From Planctomycetota bacterium (GTDB lineage Bacteria; Planctomycetota; Phycisphaerae; UBA1845), in the NCBI GenBank assembly GCA_024278775.1, contig JAJRSP010000051.1, positions 1 to 22,973 on the forward strand: 22,973 nt of DNA. The letters run 5' to 3'. The notes beneath the pieces were generated by a model. The model was not told the DNA's origin. It saw nothing but the letters and a program-made list of their open reading frames with translations, and made no database searches. The position numbers and the translations under genes are program-made. Below are positions 6,071 through 14,568 of this stretch, one piece after another; position 1 is the first letter of the stretch; every line of letters begins with the position of its first letter.

Positions 6071-8122
6071 CTACCCGGTAAACGCGATTTCGAATTCGGC
6101 GTAGTCGGTCAGGTCAACGTCGTTGTCGTTGTCGAAGTCGAAGACCGCACACTCCGAGTCAGCCTGACCCTCGGGGCCTGTGACGCAATCGAAGAAGGAG
6201 CGGAAGTCGTAGATGTCGATGTCATTATCACCGTCGCCGTCCCCCGCACCGAGGCCCACGCAGCCGGCGACGATGACGGTGGCAGCCAAGCTGGTCTCTT
6301 CCATGCAGACGTTGGACACGATGACGTCGTACTGTCCCGCGTCGCCGCATTGAGCGTCGCTGAGGAACAGGAACGAAGCCGTCTCGCCGGGAATGGGCGT
6401 GCCCTCCCGACGCCATTGGTAAGAAACGTCATCGCCGAGAATCCCGACGGCCAGGAAAATCGATCCACCCATCGAAGCCTGCGTGTCCAAAGGTTGGCCG
6501 ACGATTTCAAAGGGGTCCGCCGGGGAGAGAATGGCAGCGTTGCTGTTGCCCACGCCGCAATCGTCACCGACGACGCAACGGTACACACCGAAACTTTCCT
6601 TACTGATCGGGTCGATGGTCAGTGTCGGACTGTTGGCACCGGGAATATCAACGTTGTTCAGTCGCCACTGGTACGTGAAAGGCCCTTCACCGTCGAGCGT
6701 GATGGACAACTCCGCAGGCGAGCCGATGCAGCCGTCGAGCGATTGCGGTTGGACGAGAATAGTAGGCGGCGGATCGACGGTGAGCGTGGCAGTCTCGCTC
6801 AAGGTCGGGCAAGGGTCTCCGACGAGGCAGGTGTAGTTTCCGGCTGCGCTGGCCGTCACGATGTTGATTGCGAAGGTCGGCCCCGTGGCGTTGGGGATGG
6901 CGAATCCGTTGAAAAACCACTGATAGGTGGGGTTTTCGGAATCGATTTCGATGGAAAACGATGTCGAACCGCCCGCGCAGGCCGTTGTGGACTGCGGCTG
7001 TTGAAGAATCGGCGGCCCGGTATCGCAGCAAATAACGCCCGGCTGAAGGTCTGGGTGCGTGAACAGTGTTCCGCTGTTGAAGAACGGGGACACGTTGCAT
7101 CCGCCGTGTGTGTGGATGCCGAGAAACTCACCGGTGGCTTCGATGATGATTCCCGAACCGCTGCTGCCGCCGGTGGTGTCGACGGTGTGATCGACGCGGT
7201 TCTGCGATTCATTCGCGCCGACGAGCAGGCCCGTATCGGTCTGCTGCGCGTTGTCGGTCGGCCCGCCGCCGAGCACGAACCCAAAACCCGTAACACGCAG
7301 GGTCGTCCCGTCGGGCGGAATCTGTGCGGCTATCGGGTAAAAAATGCCCTCGGCTTCGACGACAGTCAGGTTGGTTTCGGAGTTTGGGAAACAACTGAAA
7401 CTGGCGTAGTCGTTGCCGATGACGTCGGGCGACGAATCGACAATCGAACTCTGGTTGACAAAATACTGATCCGACGGCGGCGGATGCTGCATGAAGCCGA
7501 ACTGCGAGGAGAGCGGCACGTTGAACTGCGCAATACCGAGAATGTTCACGCAATGACCGGCGCTGAACATGCACCCTTCTTCCGTCACGATGGTGGCGGA
7601 GCAGGGGCCTGAGAGATTGAGCGCGACCATGCGTGCGAATCCGTCGGCGTCATCGACCACGCGCTCATCGACGCCGTCGCAAATCGACTCGGGCGCGGGA
7701 AGCGGCGGCGCGGAGACCTGAGCGGAGCCGCCGCGTACGACATTGCCCTGGGTGTTAGGCCCGGCGATCAATTCTATTTTCGCAAGCGAGCCGTTGAAAT
7801 AGGCGGACGTGTTGCCCGAATCCGCGATCGACTGGGCGTCCAGATGCTGCACAGCCCCGTCGGCCAACGACGTGATACGCAGGTAGCTTCCGGGCGACAG
7901 GCTGACGTCGTCGAAAATAAGACGAAACCAGGCTACGTCCCCGAAATCGACAATCTGCTCCGCCACAACGTCGGAAACGCTGAACGGATTGGCATGCACG
8001 CCTGTATCAACGCTTATCTCGATGACCTCCGCCTGCTGCGTACCGATCTGAGCGCCGGCCAAGGGAGCCAGCGCGAATACCGAACTCAAGATCACAAATC
8101 GACGAATCCGCCCCGCGTGCAT
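6071..8122 (-). CDS. Secreted trypsin-like serine protease with Ig-like repeats and C-terminal EF-hand pair
   Basis: A predicted exported endopeptidase of 683 residues. Residues 1-24 are a signal peptide (FVILSSVFALAPLAGA, then QIG). The chymotrypsin-fold catalytic triad can be read: His190 in CMFSAGHCV, Asp238 in GNDYASFSC and Ser321 in TTGGSSGSG, close to the GxSGS variant of bacterial glutamyl-endopeptidase-like enzymes. Residues about 370-630 hold three Ig-like domains, each with YQW, a later G-x-Y and paired Cys. The C-terminus has two Asp-rich loops (GDGDNDIDIYDFRSFFDC and NDNDVDLTDYAEFEIAFTG). I chose the ATG at 8122 because GGAG lies 7 nt upstream and the signal peptide follows; the frame itself is open to 8194. 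The next secreted-protein gene lies 250 bp upstream on the same strand. Substrate is unknown. Confidence 0.85.
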   Translation of the reverse strand: MHAGRIRRFVILSSVFALAPLAGAQIGTQQAEVIEISVDTGVHANPFSVSDVVAEQIVDFGDVAWFRLIFDDVSLSPGSYLRITSLADGAVQHLDAQSIADSGNTSAYFNGSLAKIELIAGPNTQGNVVRGGSAQVSAPPLPAPESICDGVDERVVDDADGFARMVALNLSGPCSATIVTEEGCMFSAGHCVNILGIAQFNVPLSSQFGFMQHPPPSDQYFVNQSSIVDSSPDVIGNDYASFSCFPNSETNLTVVEAEGIFYPIAAQIPPDGTTLRVTGFGFVLGGGPTDNAQQTDTGLLVGANESQNRVDHTVDTTGGSSGSGIIIEATGEFLGIHTHGGCNVSPFFNSGTLFTHPDLQPGVICCDTGPPILQQPQSTTACAGGSTSFSIEIDSENPTYQWFFNGFAIPNATGPTFAINIVTASAAGNYTCLVGDPCPTLSETATLTVDPPPTILVQPQSLDGCIGSPAELSITLDGEGPFTYQWRLNNVDIPGANSPTLTIDPISKESFGVYRCVVGDDCGVGNSNAAILSPADPFEIVGQPLDTQASMGGSIFLAVGILGDDVSYQWRREGTPIPGETASFLFLSDAQCGDAGQYDVIVSNVCMEETSLAATVIVAGCVGLGAGDGDGDNDIDIYDFRSFFDCVTGPEGQADSECAVFDFDNDNDVDLTDYAEFEIAFTG

Positions 8123-8372
8123 GCACAAACTCCAACAGTAGCTGGGGAAGTCGCGCGTCCCCGTTATCGGCCCACTCCAACGTCTCCACGACACAGCATC
8201 ATAGCTGACCTTCGGGGTGGTTTTCCATACGCGAAATCGACTTCCTGCCCTCTTTACGCTCGAAACCCCGGCGGCAGGCGATTCGATCGCGTCTCAATCG
8301 CACAGGTACAGCACTGCTTTATTTCGGTGAAAATCCCCGCGACGTCGTCCCGCGACCCCGGACGCTGAAGGG

Positions 8373-11300
8373 TTACGGTCCGCACGTTTCGACGACCACG
8401 ACGGCTGGTTCCGAGACGTCCGATTCGCATTCGGTGGACGCGCCCAGTGTGTAGGTGCCCGCGTCGCCGGCTGTCAGGTCAGGGCGCCAAAGGAAAGTCT
8501 GCGTTTCGCCGGGAATCTCCTGGCCGTCCTTGAACCATTGATAATCCGGCCCCCCGGCGGCGCTGCCGACGAGAAAAAGGTTCTCCCCCGTACAATGCGT
8601 GACGCTCAACGGCTGCAATACGAATGCCAACGGGGCGGAGATGCCGAGATTGGCGACGGGGGACAGCACGGGTTGGCCGCAGGCGTCGGTCACGCGACAG
8701 CCGTACGCGCCGGTATCGTCTTCATCCGCGTTTTGCAGGACGAATGTTGCGTCGGTCGCTCCGGGGATGTTCTGATTGTTGTGTCGCCATTGGTAAGACA
8801 GCGGTTCCCAGCCGGTCGCAGCCACCGTAAAAGTCGCTGTTCCGCCGACGCATGCGATGGCGTATTCGGGGGCGGCAGTGATGACCGGCGGCGGTCGCAA
8901 AGCCAACGTCGCGTCTGCGGACTTGGCCACCGCGCAGGAGGAGACCGCGTACGCAGCGTAGACACCTGCGGTTGCATTCGTCGCCGACGACACGATCAGT
9001 ACAGAATCCGTCGCACCCGGAATGACCGTCCCATTGCGTATCCACTGGTAGGTGAGTGCATCGCCTTCGCCGGCGACGGTCATTATTGCCGGCGCCAACG
9101 GGCAGGCGATCGCGTCGACGGGATCGAGCGTAATGCGCACGCCGCATTCTCCGGTGAAAGCAGCCTGGAGTGTGCCATAGTCCAGAACCGTGACGACATC
9201 GTCTCCGTCGAAATCGATCGATGCGCAGTCCTCCGGGGACGGGGCGGGGGTGTCGCCCATTGCGCAGGCGTGAAAGCCCACGAAATCGCCGATGTCCACG
9301 TCTCCGTCGTCGTCAAGATCGCCGAGGTTCGGGCATTCATCGGGCGTGCCGTCATTGTTGAGGTCCAACGAGCTGACACTGCTGATATCGCATTCGTCGG
9401 GCACGTTGTTCGCGTTACAATCACGGGCCTGCCCGCAACCGGGAATGTCGCACAATCCATCGGGTTGCCCGCAACTGATTTCGCACTCGTCGCGCATGCC
9501 GTCGTTGTTGCAATCGCCGGCGTTGAGCACGCCGACCCACGTACCCCAAATGTCGGTGTCGTGCGCATATTGCTGGACCGTCCAGATACGCTGTTGATCG
9601 ACCGGGTCGAGCGTGGTGTAGCTGTAGTCGCCCCAGCGATTTCGCCCGAAATTATCGATGTTGTTCTGCGGCGCGGACCCCGCACGAAGCAGCACAGGTG
9701 GGGCCATCTCGCCCTGCGGATCGTTCAACCGCCGGCCTGTGTAATAGGCGGATGCGTACTCACCGGAGCTGGATCCGCTGAATCCCATAGCAACGTTGCC
9801 GAACTGATTGACCATGATCGAGGGGAAAAAGTAATGGCGAACATCGTCGCGAACGGTCCCGCTTTGAAGAAGCGTAACGCTCTCCGCGTCGATCTGATAC
9901 CAGCGACACGCCGCCCTGCCATTGGACGAGACGGTGTGCGCGGCCCAGATATGGCCGTCGCGGTACATCGACATCATCAATCGCATTCCGACGGTCCCCA
10001 GCGCTGTGAGGCTGCCCAATGATGAAGCGTTCGGCGGAGACAAGAAAAATGGCACGGAGACCGATCCGCGCTCGAAGAGCGTCGGGCTGGTCATGGGGCC
10101 TACAAGCTCCCGCACGCGGATCGACGACGAACTGCGTACCGAAACGAAAAACTCTCCGCCCGGCTGACCGTAAGTGTGAACCGGTTGGATCGCTCCTTCC
10201 CACGGCAGGGTCCGAAACGCGGTGACCGTGCCCAGGCTCGGGGGAGACGCCACAAGCGGTTCTTTGTCGATCGCGAAAATGCTCATGCGCGACCCGCCGC
10301 CCACCATGTAGGCTGAGACGTAGATTCCTTTGTCATCAACGCCGAGCGTGGGATAATCAGGCCATCGCCCGGCATCGGAGCCTTGAGAAACATTGAAATT
10401 CGTTTTGAACCACAGGCCCGTCGGGTCGCTGGTCCGCGAGACAGCCAGATAAATCCGTGACGAGAAATCCGTGACCATGACCACCCAGCGCATACTGTGC
10501 TGGTCGAAGAGCACACGCGGGTCGCCGCTCGAACCGGGCAGGAACGATCCCAACCCCATTGACGTGACCAGGGAACCGTCGGCTTTGTTGTAAACCGCGA
10601 AGTTGCGATTGACCGTCTCGACGAAATAATCCACGCCGACCGCACCGTGCGTATCCGGTGGGAAGGAAAATGAGCCGTTCTGCCCGCGAATCACACCCTG
10701 AAAGCTGAATTCCAAATCGGGCAACGTGCCGCCCTCTCCGCCGCCGCCTTCCGGCTGAGGTCCGGCGGGAATCTGCGGAGCGAAATCGGGCGGTACTTGC
10801 GGGGCATGGATGGCGGAACCCTTCGTGAAATCGCCGGTCCCCGTTTCCCAGATCAAGCCCATGTACCCGCTGCCGGTGAGATCGGTCTTGGCATCCAGAT
10901 CGTCAAACGTCACCACGGTCCGCTCGCGCGTGGTGGTGGATGTGAATGTAAAATCGTCCATCGCATACCAGCCGCCACCGTTGACCACCGGCAGAGACTC
11001 GATCACGACGCGATCAATACCGCACAAGTCCATTTCAAACCATGTCGGCGTCTCACCGATCCGCCTGAACCAGTCGGTACTCGCCACCGGTCGGCCTCTG
11101 CGGAAACCGACGGCGCGCACACCCAGCGTCCAGACGCCTCGACCGGACTGGCCGGACAGGTACGCGCCCTGAACATCCACCACATCGGTGAACGCGATGC
11201 CCATGCTGGTGTCGCCCCAACTATTGGTAATGTAATGTTCGCCGGAGTGGGTGAGGCCGGTGGCCCCTTTCGTGGGGACGATCCACACACCCTGCCGCCC

Positions 11301-11510
11301 GTTACGCAGCTTCGGCTCGAATGCCGGGCTTAATGCGCGGACACGCTCGCGTTCGATGGCTGCCTCCAGCGACTCGATGACCGGTTGGCCATAGGTGGCT
11401 GGGTCGAGCCGTTCTCCCCGATGCACCTCCTGCGCCGTTGCGGACGACGCAAGAAGGAAGAGAGTCGCAACACAAGACAGGCATGGGAATCGCACCGGAA
11501 TCAGCGGCAT
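8373..11510 (-). CDS. Large secreted multidomain protein: propeller-like, Ca-binding repeats, EF-hand pair, Ig-like repeats
   Basis: A 1045-residue predicted secreted protein of unknown function. The signal peptide is residues 1-26 (CVATLFLLASSATA, then QEV). An N-terminal region to about 260 is unassigned. Residues about 265-655 look propeller-like (FPPDTHGAVGVDYFVETVNR, RWPDYPTLGVDDKGIYVSAY, NRWGDYSYTTLDP). Residues about 658-727 carry DCNNDGMRDECE and DCNANNVPDECD calcium-binding repeats, then an Asp-rich EF-hand pair at about 728-788 (DLDDDGDVDIGDFVGFHAC ... DYGTLQAAFTG). Three Ig-like domains with YQW motifs close the protein. Unlike the two neighbouring secreted proteins, the EF-hand pair is internal. 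I chose the ATG at 11510 for its signal peptide and the GAGG 5 nt upstream; the frame is open to 11570. A role in adhesion or surface binding is only a guess. Confidence 0.82.
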   Translation of the reverse strand: MPLIPVRFPCLSCVATLFLLASSATAQEVHRGERLDPATYGQPVIESLEAAIERERVRALSPAFEPKLRNGRQGVWIVPTKGATGLTHSGEHYITNSWGDTSMGIAFTDVVDVQGAYLSGQSGRGVWTLGVRAVGFRRGRPVASTDWFRRIGETPTWFEMDLCGIDRVVIESLPVVNGGGWYAMDDFTFTSTTTRERTVVTFDDLDAKTDLTGSGYMGLIWETGTGDFTKGSAIHAPQVPPDFAPQIPAGPQPEGGGGEGGTLPDLEFSFQGVIRGQNGSFSFPPDTHGAVGVDYFVETVNRNFAVYNKADGSLVTSMGLGSFLPGSSGDPRVLFDQHSMRWVVMVTDFSSRIYLAVSRTSDPTGLWFKTNFNVSQGSDAGRWPDYPTLGVDDKGIYVSAYMVGGGSRMSIFAIDKEPLVASPPSLGTVTAFRTLPWEGAIQPVHTYGQPGGEFFVSVRSSSSIRVRELVGPMTSPTLFERGSVSVPFFLSPPNASSLGSLTALGTVGMRLMMSMYRDGHIWAAHTVSSNGRAACRWYQIDAESVTLLQSGTVRDDVRHYFFPSIMVNQFGNVAMGFSGSSSGEYASAYYTGRRLNDPQGEMAPPVLLRAGSAPQNNIDNFGRNRWGDYSYTTLDPVDQQRIWTVQQYAHDTDIWGTWVGVLNAGDCNNDGMRDECEISCGQPDGLCDIPGCGQARDCNANNVPDECDISSVSSLDLNNDGTPDECPNLGDLDDDGDVDIGDFVGFHACAMGDTPAPSPEDCASIDFDGDDVVTVLDYGTLQAAFTGECGVRITLDPVDAIACPLAPAIMTVAGEGDALTYQWIRNGTVIPGATDSVLIVSSATNATAGVYAAYAVSSCAVAKSADATLALRPPPVITAAPEYAIACVGGTATFTVAATGWEPLSYQWRHNNQNIPGATDATFVLQNADEDDTGAYGCRVTDACGQPVLSPVANLGISAPLAFVLQPLSVTHCTGENLFLVGSAAGGPDYQWFKDGQEIPGETQTFLWRPDLTAGDAGTYTLGASTECESDVSEPAVVVVETCGP

Positions 11511-11591
11511 GGTTTCCTCACTTTGGGAACGCCCGCCGCCGCGCGCGACCACAACGTTGCCGCCGCACAACAGAGAGGGGAAGTTTCAGAG

Positions 11592-11620
11592 ATTGTAAGG
11601 CCAAACAGGCCGCAGTTCCA
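11592..11620 (-). promoter_or_regulatory. Candidate promoter for the 1045-residue secreted protein
   Basis: On the minus strand TACAAT (11592-11597), a 5-of-6 -10 match, is preceded after 17 nt by TGGAAC (11615-11620), a weak -35. It is about 80 nt upstream of the chosen start. The rest of the 228-bp gap to the aldolase gene shows no gene. Confidence 0.25.
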
Positions 11621-11738
11621 AAAAAACACCCCGAGAGAGGCGCGAAACGGCATTTTGGACGCACCGAAACCCAAGATCACCGCGTGACGCTTCATTTTTG
11701 ACAGAAACACCGTATTTCAAATTGCGCGTCGGAGCGGG

Positions 11739-12788
11739 CTATGCGATGGTGATGCTCTTGTCGAGGTACACGTCCTGAATGGTGTTCAGCAGCTTGACGC
11801 CCTCTTCCATCGGTCTCTGAAAAGCTTTGCGACCTGAGATCAGGCCCATGCCGCCGGCGCGTTTGTTGATAACGGCGGTGCGGGCTGCATCGGCGAAGTC
11901 GTTGGTGCCGGACGCGCCGCCGGAATTGATCAAGCCCACCCGGCCCATGTAGCAGCCGGCGATCTGGTAGCGCGTGAGGTCGATCGGATGGTCGGTGGTG
12001 AGTTTTTCGTAGACGTCTTTGTGGGTTTTTCCGAATTTGATCGCGTTGTACCCGCCGTTGTTCTCGGCCTGCTTCTGCTTGATGATGTCGGCTTGGATGG
12101 TCACGCCGAGGTGGTTGGCCTGGCTGGTCAGGTCCGCGGCGGCGTGGTAATCGGTGCCGTCTTTCTTGAACGCACTGTTCCGCAAATAGCACCAGAGGAT
12201 GCAGGCCATCCCCAAGTCGTGTGCCACGGCAAATGCCTCGGAAACCTCTTGAATCTGTCGCGTGGACTCGTCGGACCCGAAGTAGATGGTGGCTCCTACG
12301 GCGGCTGCTCCCATTTCGTAGGCCTGCTGCACATTCCCGAACATGATCTGGTCGAACTGGTTCGGGTAGGTGAGCAGCTCGTTGTGATTTATCTTCACGA
12401 TGAAGGGTATCTTGTGGGCATACTTGCGGGCCACGGAACCGAGCACACCGAACGTGGACGCGACGGCGTTGCATCCGCCTTCGATGGCGAGCTTGACGAT
12501 GTTTTCCGGATCGAAATAGATCGGATTCGGCGCGAAGGACGCCCCGGCTGAGTGCTCGATACCCTGATCCACGGGCAGAATCGAGACATACCCCGTGCCG
12601 GCCAATCGGCCGTGGTTGAAGATGGATTGCAGGCTGCGCAGGACGGGCGTGGGCCGATCCGAAATCGCTACAAGGCGATCGACGTAATCGGGGCCGGGCA
12701 GGTGCAGCAGATCCCGGCTGATGCACGAACTTTTGTAGTTAAGCAGGTTGGACGCATCGCTGCCCAGAAAATCGGTGATCGCCGACAT
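11739..12788 (-). CDS. fbaB: Class I fructose-bisphosphate aldolase (FbaB/DhnA type)
   Basis: Cleaves fructose 1,6-bisphosphate to dihydroxyacetone phosphate and glyceraldehyde 3-phosphate, and runs in reverse in gluconeogenesis, using a Schiff-base lysine rather than a metal. The 349 residues match the length of E. coli FbaB (about 350). Recognisable stretches are [71 protein letters not shown] and [15 protein letters not shown]. Lys237 in ADIIKQK is the likely Schiff-base residue by recall of the E. coli enzyme. ATG at 12786-12788 has AGGAG 7 nt upstream. It is monocistronic or first of a minus-strand group, with a 228-bp gap to the next gene. No class II aldolase is visible in the window. 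Confidence 0.95.
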   Translation of the reverse strand: MSAITDFLGSDASNLLNYKSSCISRDLLHLPGPDYVDRLVAISDRPTPVLRSLQSIFNHGRLAGTGYVSILPVDQGIEHSAGASFAPNPIYFDPENIVKLAIEGGCNAVASTFGVLGSVARKYAHKIPFIVKINHNELLTYPNQFDQIMFGNVQQAYEMGAAAVGATIYFGSDESTRQIQEVSEAFAVAHDLGMACILWCYLRNSAFKKDGTDYHAAADLTSQANHLGVTIQADIIKQKQAENNGGYNAIKFGKTHKDVYEKLTTDHPIDLTRYQIAGCYMGRVGLINSGGASGTNDFADAARTAVINKRAGGMGLISGRKAFQRPMEEGVKLLNTIQDVYLDKSITIA

Positions 12789-12961
12789 CCACAGTCTCCT
12801 CTCGAAATGGCCATTTTCGGAACCGACGGACCGCCCCGCCCCACCGATGACCGAACGATAATCAAATCGTCAACGCGGTCAACCGGCGGCGGAAATGCCA
12901 GCACCCAAAGCAGGGGCTTCGTGACGGTAGCGATCCATGACGGAAGCCGCCTCGCGGACCG

Positions 12962-13270
12962 CTACGTGTCGATGGTGTACAGGAACCATCGCCTTCGGGG
13001 TGGGCCGCTCCTGGGCGTTTGACGTGTGAAGTAGACCGTCCACATCGCCCCGTCGATCATGCGCAGTTTGTAGTAGTGGCGACGCAGGTACAATTCGCCC
13101 ACGCCGCCCTCGCGCGTCGAAAGTTTCCAGGCTGACATGGTTCGCTCGACGGTGTACGCCACCCCCCGCCAGGTGAACCCGCTGGGCAGGCCCGGCTCGC
13201 CACGGGCCATCGCCAGCGTGTCGGACGTTCCCGCGATCGGCGATATGGATTCACTTACGAATTCGCTCAC
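12962..13270 (-). CDS. Small protein of unknown function (DUF6504-like)
   Basis: A 102-residue protein starting at a GTG (13268-13270) without an obvious ribosome binding site. Residues 24-45 (GEPGLPSGFTWRGVAYTVER) and 60-93 (ELYLRRHYYKLRMIDGAMWT, then VYFTR and RWFLYTI) alternate aromatic and charged residues like a compact beta-sheet domain. The pattern F-x-W-R-G-x-x-Y-x-V then W, and a closing W-F-L-Y-x-I, recalls the small DUF6504-type proteins, from memory only. No signal peptide, membrane helix or catalytic motif is evident. It lies 46 bp beyond the VOC-protein stop on the same strand and could be cotranscribed with it. Confidence 0.6.
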   Translation of the reverse strand: MSEFVSESISPIAGTSDTLAMARGEPGLPSGFTWRGVAYTVERTMSAWKLSTREGGVGELYLRRHYYKLRMIDGAMWTVYFTRQTPRSGPPRRRWFLYTIDT

Positions 13271-13316
13271 AACGCGCGTATTGTAACGAATGGGCGAAAG
13301 AATCGCTCACCCATCG

Positions 13317-13703
13317 CTACGCGACGGTTGGTTGGGGTGCGTAGGAGACCGCCTCGATCTCGAAACCGTCCGGATCGTTGAAGTAGATACGGCGCCCCGG
13401 CTCGTAGTCGGCTTCGTCTTTGATGGCCACGCCCATTTCCGACAATCGCTTCTTGAACGCGTCATAATCGTCCACGACAAATCCGAAGTGGTTCATTCCG
13501 GGGTCGCCGAACTTCGCCTCGAAACGCCCCGCCTCCTTCACTTCCAGCAAAGCCACATACGACCGCTCGTCTCCCACGTGGGCGTTGGGCAGCCCGGTGG
13601 ACGATTTCCCCTGCCAGCGGACGGAAAACCCGAAAAGCCGGCTGTAAAACGCGATGGACCGCTCGATATCCGTCACCGTCAGATTCACATGCTCGAGATA
13701 CAT
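13317..13703 (-). CDS. VOC/glyoxalase-fold metalloprotein
   Basis: A 128-residue single-chain vicinal-oxygen-chelate protein, probably a dimer with the metal site between subunits. The family's metal ligands are all present: His5 (LEHVNLTVTD), Glu54 (ALLEV), His72 (GMNHFGFVVDD) and Glu117 (NDPDGFEIEAV). This fits a glyoxalase I-like or related metal-dependent enzyme; the substrate cannot be read. The ATG at 13701-13703 has a strong AGGAGG 6 nt upstream, so the longer open frame to 13739 is rejected. Upstream, a promoter-like sequence overlaps a palindrome (13759-13780), suggesting repressor control. The kynB gene lies upstream on the same strand, separated by 244 bp and two repeats, so a link to kynurenine metabolism is weak. 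Confidence 0.87.
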   Translation of the reverse strand: MYLEHVNLTVTDIERSIAFYSRLFGFSVRWQGKSSTGLPNAHVGDERSYVALLEVKEAGRFEAKFGDPGMNHFGFVVDDYDAFKKRLSEMGVAIKDEADYEPGRRIYFNDPDGFEIEAVSYAPQPTVA

Positions 13704-13719
13704 ACGATGCCTCCTGTTT

Positions 13720-13752
13720 AAGGTGCTGTATGGTTTCAATATACAACACCTT
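13720..13752 (-). repeat. Inverted repeat in the leader of the VOC gene
   Basis: AAGGTGCTGTAT (13720-13731) and ATACAACACCTT (13741-13752) pair at 11 of 12 positions across a 9-nt loop. It lies just upstream of the AGGAGG ribosome binding site, so it could be an mRNA leader hairpin or a second protein-binding half-site pair. Confidence 0.45.
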
Positions 13753-13780
13753 CTTAAATATACAAGTATAAACTTGTATA
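13738..13780 (-). promoter_or_regulatory. Promoter with overlapping palindromic operator for the VOC gene
   Basis: TATACAAG (13759-13766) and CTTGTATA (13773-13780) form a perfect 8-bp inverted repeat with a 6-bp spacer. On the minus strand TTGTAT (13760-13765) and TATATT (13738-13743), 16 nt apart, could be -35 and -10 boxes, so the palindrome covers the -35. The half-site CTTGTATA resembles GntR-family operators such as that of Bacillus GntR, from memory. No regulator gene is adjacent. Confidence 0.45.
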
Positions 13781-13820
13781 ATATGGCTCCCGTTGACTTG
13801 GTCCGGTGGCAACATCTTCA

Positions 13821-13856
13821 CTCCGGCCGCTCCATTACTGTCGCGGTTCTGATTGG
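13821..13856 (+). repeat. Dispersed repeat, copy A (31-bp core at 13823-13853)
   Basis: The core CCGGCCGCTCCAT-N-ACTGTCGCGGTTCTGAT (31 bp) is identical, except for the N, to copies at 15851-15881 (plus) and 22869-22899 (minus). This copy lies between the VOC and kynB genes and is followed at once by a related, longer unit (13861-13919). Confidence 0.85.
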
Positions 13857-13860
13857 CAAA

Positions 13861-13919
13861 GGCCGCTCCCTTCACACTCCCTATTCGGTCGCGTTCAGTG
13901 TCGCGGTTCTGATAGGTCA
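13861..13919 (+). repeat. Dispersed repeat, longer variant unit
   Basis: Begins GGCCGCTCCCTTCACACTCC and ends TGTCGCGGTTCTGATAGG, with CGGTCGCGTTCAGTG between. It keeps the two ends of the 31-bp core but has an insert like that of the unit at 5988-6057. Confidence 0.7.
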
Positions 13920-13947
13920 CGCGCGCCGACGAAAGTGCCATGCGGTG

Positions 13948-14568
13948 CTACGAGTATGTGCGGAGGACAGCTCTGACGGGGCTGGCGTCGAAGCCGACGA
14001 GTTTCAGCGGCAACGCGATGAGTTCGTAGTCGCCTTCGGGCACATCCCTCAAGACCAAGCCTTCAAGGATGGCCATGTCGTCGCGGAGGAAGGCGTTGTG
14101 TGCGGGGAGTTCCTTCGACGAGAACAGGTCCACGCTCGGCGTATCGATGCCGATTGTGATAACCCCCTGTCCGTGCAGGGCGTCGATGAGGCTTGGCTCG
14201 ATGCCGGCGAAATCTTCGTTGAACACATTCGGATCGGGATAGGTTCCGGTGGCGAGGAGCAATCGCGGCGGCGGGGCTTTCAGCGCGACGTGTTGCAGGC
14301 CTACGCGCACGCCGCGATCCACCGCGACTTTCACGACCCTGCATCGGCCCAGGTAGAATCGCAAATCGCGTTCGTCGATGGCAGGCGCGTCCGCCCCGTA
14401 ATGGTTGGGGCCGTCGGCGTGAGCACCGAGGTGAACCGTCGCGTGCAGCGTGGACAGCGTCAGAGAATCGCCCCTGCTCATGTCGCACAGCACCTCGCGC
14501 GATGTGGGTGTGTCACCGGGCCAAACCTGCAACGAAGGTGTAATCGGGGGGCTGATGTCGTAGATCAC
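13948..14568 (-). CDS. kynB: Kynurenine formamidase (putative cyclase family)
   Basis: Hydrolyses N-formyl-L-kynurenine to L-kynurenine and formate, the second step of tryptophan degradation by the kynurenine route. The 206-residue length is normal for bacterial KynB. The protein starts IYDISPPITPSLQVWPGDTP, as family members do, and carries the metal-binding motif HLGAHADGPNH at 46-56 (family pattern HxGTHxDxPxH, here Ala for Thr). LLLATGTYPD, ITIGIDTPSVD and the later ELPAHNAFLRDDMAILEGL complete the family pattern. I chose the GTG at 14566-14568, with GGG 6 nt upstream; the open frame to 14613 adds residues unlike the family. The family also contains other cyclases/hydrolases, but the nearby kynA, kmo and kynU make KynB the best call. 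It is separated from kynA by a plus-strand gene. Confidence 0.85.
   Translation of the reverse strand: MIYDISPPITPSLQVWPGDTPTSREVLCDMSRGDSLTLSTLHATVHLGAHADGPNHYGADAPAIDERDLRFYLGRCRVVKVAVDRGVRVGLQHVALKAPPPRLLLATGTYPDPNVFNEDFAGIEPSLIDALHGQGVITIGIDTPSVDLFSSKELPAHNAFLRDDMAILEGLVLRDVPEGDYELIALPLKLVGFDASPVRAVLRTYS

Noticed and set aside
6068..7612. Plus-strand open frame of 514 codons opposite the protease gene
   Set aside because: The minus-strand frame has a signal peptide, catalytic triad and Ig-like domains. The plus-strand translation is a GC-rich shadow.
8538..10022. Plus-strand open frame of 494 codons opposite the large secreted protein
   Set aside because: No recognisable motifs; the opposite strand carries a coherent multidomain protein.
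13317..13703. VOC protein as the missing 3-hydroxyanthranilate dioxygenase
   Set aside because: That enzyme is a cupin, whereas this protein has the His-Glu-His-Glu ligand pattern of the glyoxalase/VOC fold at half the length of extradiol dioxygenases.
13821..13919. Tandem repeats considered as a CRISPR array
   Set aside because: Only two non-identical units are adjacent, with no regular spacers; other copies lie thousands of bases away and in both orientations.
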